Below, piece after piece: positions 62,508 to 64,000 of a stretch of 64,000 nucleotides of DNA. The translations under genes were made by a program, and so were the position numbers. The stretch spans positions 2,046,001 to 2,110,000 of the forward strand of contig CP144143.1 of the NCBI GenBank assembly GCA_028485475.2, written 5' to 3'. The notes beneath the pieces are model-generated. The model did not search any database. It was not told the origin of the DNA and was given only the letters and a program-made list of their open reading frames with translations. The DNA comes from Chitinophagaceae bacterium C216 (GTDB taxonomy: Bacteria > Bacteroidota > Bacteroidia > Chitinophagales > Chitinophagaceae). Position 1 is the stretch's first letter; each line of letters starts with the position of its first letter.

Positions 62508-64000
62508 TGAAGCATATTAGAAATTTTTGCATAATTGCCCATATTGACCATGGTAAAAGTACCTTGGCCGATCGTTTATTGCAGTCTACCAATACTGTTA
62601 GCGACCGTGAAATGATGGATCAGGTTTTGGACGACATGGATCTAGAGCGGGAGAAAGGTATTACTATTAAAAGTCATGCCATCCAAATTAACTATCGGTC
62701 GAAAGCAGGTGAGGATTATGTGTTGAATCTGATCGATACGCCCGGCCACGTAGACTTCAGCTATGAGGTGAGCCGTGCACTGGCAGCCTGTGAGGGCGCC
62801 TTATTGTTGGTAGATGCTACTCAGGGTATTCAAGCGCAGACTATCAGCAACCTCTATCTGGCTATTGATAACGATCTGGAGATTATTCCCGTAATCAATA
62901 AGATCGATATGGACGGTGCCATGATCGAAGAGGTAAAGGATCAGATTATTGATCTTATCGGCTGTAAGCCTGAAGATATTTTGCTGGCGAGTGGACGAAC
63001 CGGGCAGGGGGTTGATGAAATTCTGGAAGCTATTGTGCAAAGAATTCCACCTCCCGAGGGCGATGAAAATGCACCGCTCCAAGCACTGATTTTTGATAGT
63101 GTATTTAACAGTTTTCGCGGCATTATCGTGTATTTCCGTGTGATGAACGGAATTATACGAAAGGGTGATAAAATTAAGTTCGTTAGTACCGGTCAGGAAT
63201 ATGAAGCGGATGAAGTGGGTATTCTGAAGCTCAAGATGACCGAGAAAAAAGAGATAAAGGCCGGCGATGTGGGGTATATCATTACCGGTATTAAAAACGC
63301 TAAGGAAGTGAAGGTGGGGGATACCATTACAATGGCCAATAATCCCAACCCCGAAGCTATTAAAGGTTTTGAAGAGGTAAAACCGATGGTATTTGCCGGG
63401 ATTTATCCTGTGAATACTGATGATTTTGAGGAATTGCGCGACTGCATGGATAAGCTGCAACTTAATGACGCTTCTCTCACTTTTGAAGTAGAAACTTCGC
63501 AGGCGTTAGGTTTCGGTTTCAGATGCGGCTTTCTCGGCATGCTGCACATGGAAATTATACAGGAGCGCTTGGAGCGAGAGTTCAATCAGACGGTGATCAC
63601 TACTGTTCCTAACGTAAGCTTCCTAGCATATACTACCAAGGGCGAAACCATTGTGGTAAATAACCCGTCGGAGTTTCCTGATCCAGTGAAAACCGATCGG
63701 ATCGAGGAGCCCTATATTAAAGCGCAAATCATTACCAAGCCCGAGTATATCGGTAATATTATGACGCTATGTTTGGGCAAGCGCGGCATTCTGGTAAATC
63801 AAAATTACCTGACACCCACCCGTGTAGAGCTGGTGTTTGAAATGCCGTTGACAGAGATAGTATTTGACTTTTACGATAAACTAAAATCACAGACTCGCGG
63901 TTATGCATCATTCGATTATCATCCACTAGGATACAGAGAGAGTGATATTGTGAAAATGGATATTCTGCTGAATGGTGACAAAGTAGATGCACTGAGTGCG
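62508..64000 (+). CDS. lepA: Elongation factor 4 (partial, 3' end outside window)
   Basis: Ribosome-associated GTPase that back-translocates stalled ribosomes. About 497 of roughly 600 codons are in the window. The start [20 protein letters not shown] contains the P-loop (AHIDHGKST, residues 11-19). The G2/G3 segments are [13 protein letters not shown] and [18 protein letters not shown] near 75-90, and the G4 is [10 protein letters not shown] near 130. The EF4-specific region includes [24 protein letters not shown] near 340 and the start of the C-terminal domain. The reading frame is open to base 64000. Confidence 0.97.

Noticed and set aside
62801-63460. 219-codon open frame on the minus strand
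   Set aside because: It lies entirely opposite lepA, whose protein is strongly conserved; no family features in the antisense translation.
1-64000. CRISPR arrays, tRNA/rRNA genes, insertion sequences, prophage or defence genes
   Set aside because: No regularly spaced repeats, cloverleaf-like intergenic segments, transposases, integrases or recognised defence domains were found on reading both strands; tRNA detection by eye is limited.

Overview
The window is chromosomal DNA from a Bacteroidota bacterium, most likely of the Chitinophagaceae type (inference). The evidence is paired SusC/SusD genes, a TonB receptor with a DUF4249 partner, weak Shine-Dalgarno signals, and promoters with the Bacteroidota -7 box TAnnTTTG. 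No rRNA, tRNA, CRISPR array, insertion sequence or phage gene was recognised.

Left flank (1-11547): a minus-strand run of housekeeping genes (sterol-desaturase-like protein, YkgJ-like protein, proB, proA, accA, partial dapA), then plus-strand gcvP, a DUF488 protein, a lipoprotein phosphoesterase and an aldose-epimerase-like protein. A TonB receptor/DUF4249 pair follows (11619-14792).

Polysaccharide locus A (14883-31715): a LacI-type regulator, SusC, SusD, a DUF1735/discoidin lipoprotein, an unassigned glycosidase-like protein, two GH92 alpha-mannosidases, a GH125 alpha-1,6-mannosidase and a BSP-like metallopeptidase. This set fits alpha-mannan or mannosylated glycoprotein. Two promoters carry nearly identical palindromes (GGCAAAAACGATTTTGCC type).

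Polysaccharide locus B (31768-52479): three GH172 (DUF2961) proteins, a GH26 mannanase, an exported ADP-ribosylglycohydrolase-fold protein, an FGE-fold lipoprotein, a second SusC/SusD pair, a GH43/GH32-like propeller, a second phosphoesterase, a second LacI regulator, a lipoprotein of unknown function and L-fucose/D-arabinose isomerase. At least four copies of a different palindrome (TTGCTTA-N6-TAAGCAA type) lie on its promoters. A FucP-type sugar symporter and an unassigned secreted protein follow (52590-56121); a site of the A kind sits at the symporter start.

Read together, the locus looks like two LacI-controlled modules for one complex mannose-containing glycan. GH172 next to an isomerase and transporter of the FucI/FucP type suggests that the second sugar may be D-arabinose, as in the lipoarabinomannan or arabinogalactan of mycobacteria and relatives. 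This is a hypothesis: L-fucose, fructose-derived or other furanosides remain possible.

Right flank (56118-64000): nhaA, a coiled-coil exported protein, a TonB-plug protein without a barrel, a nucleoid-associated protein and the start of lepA.
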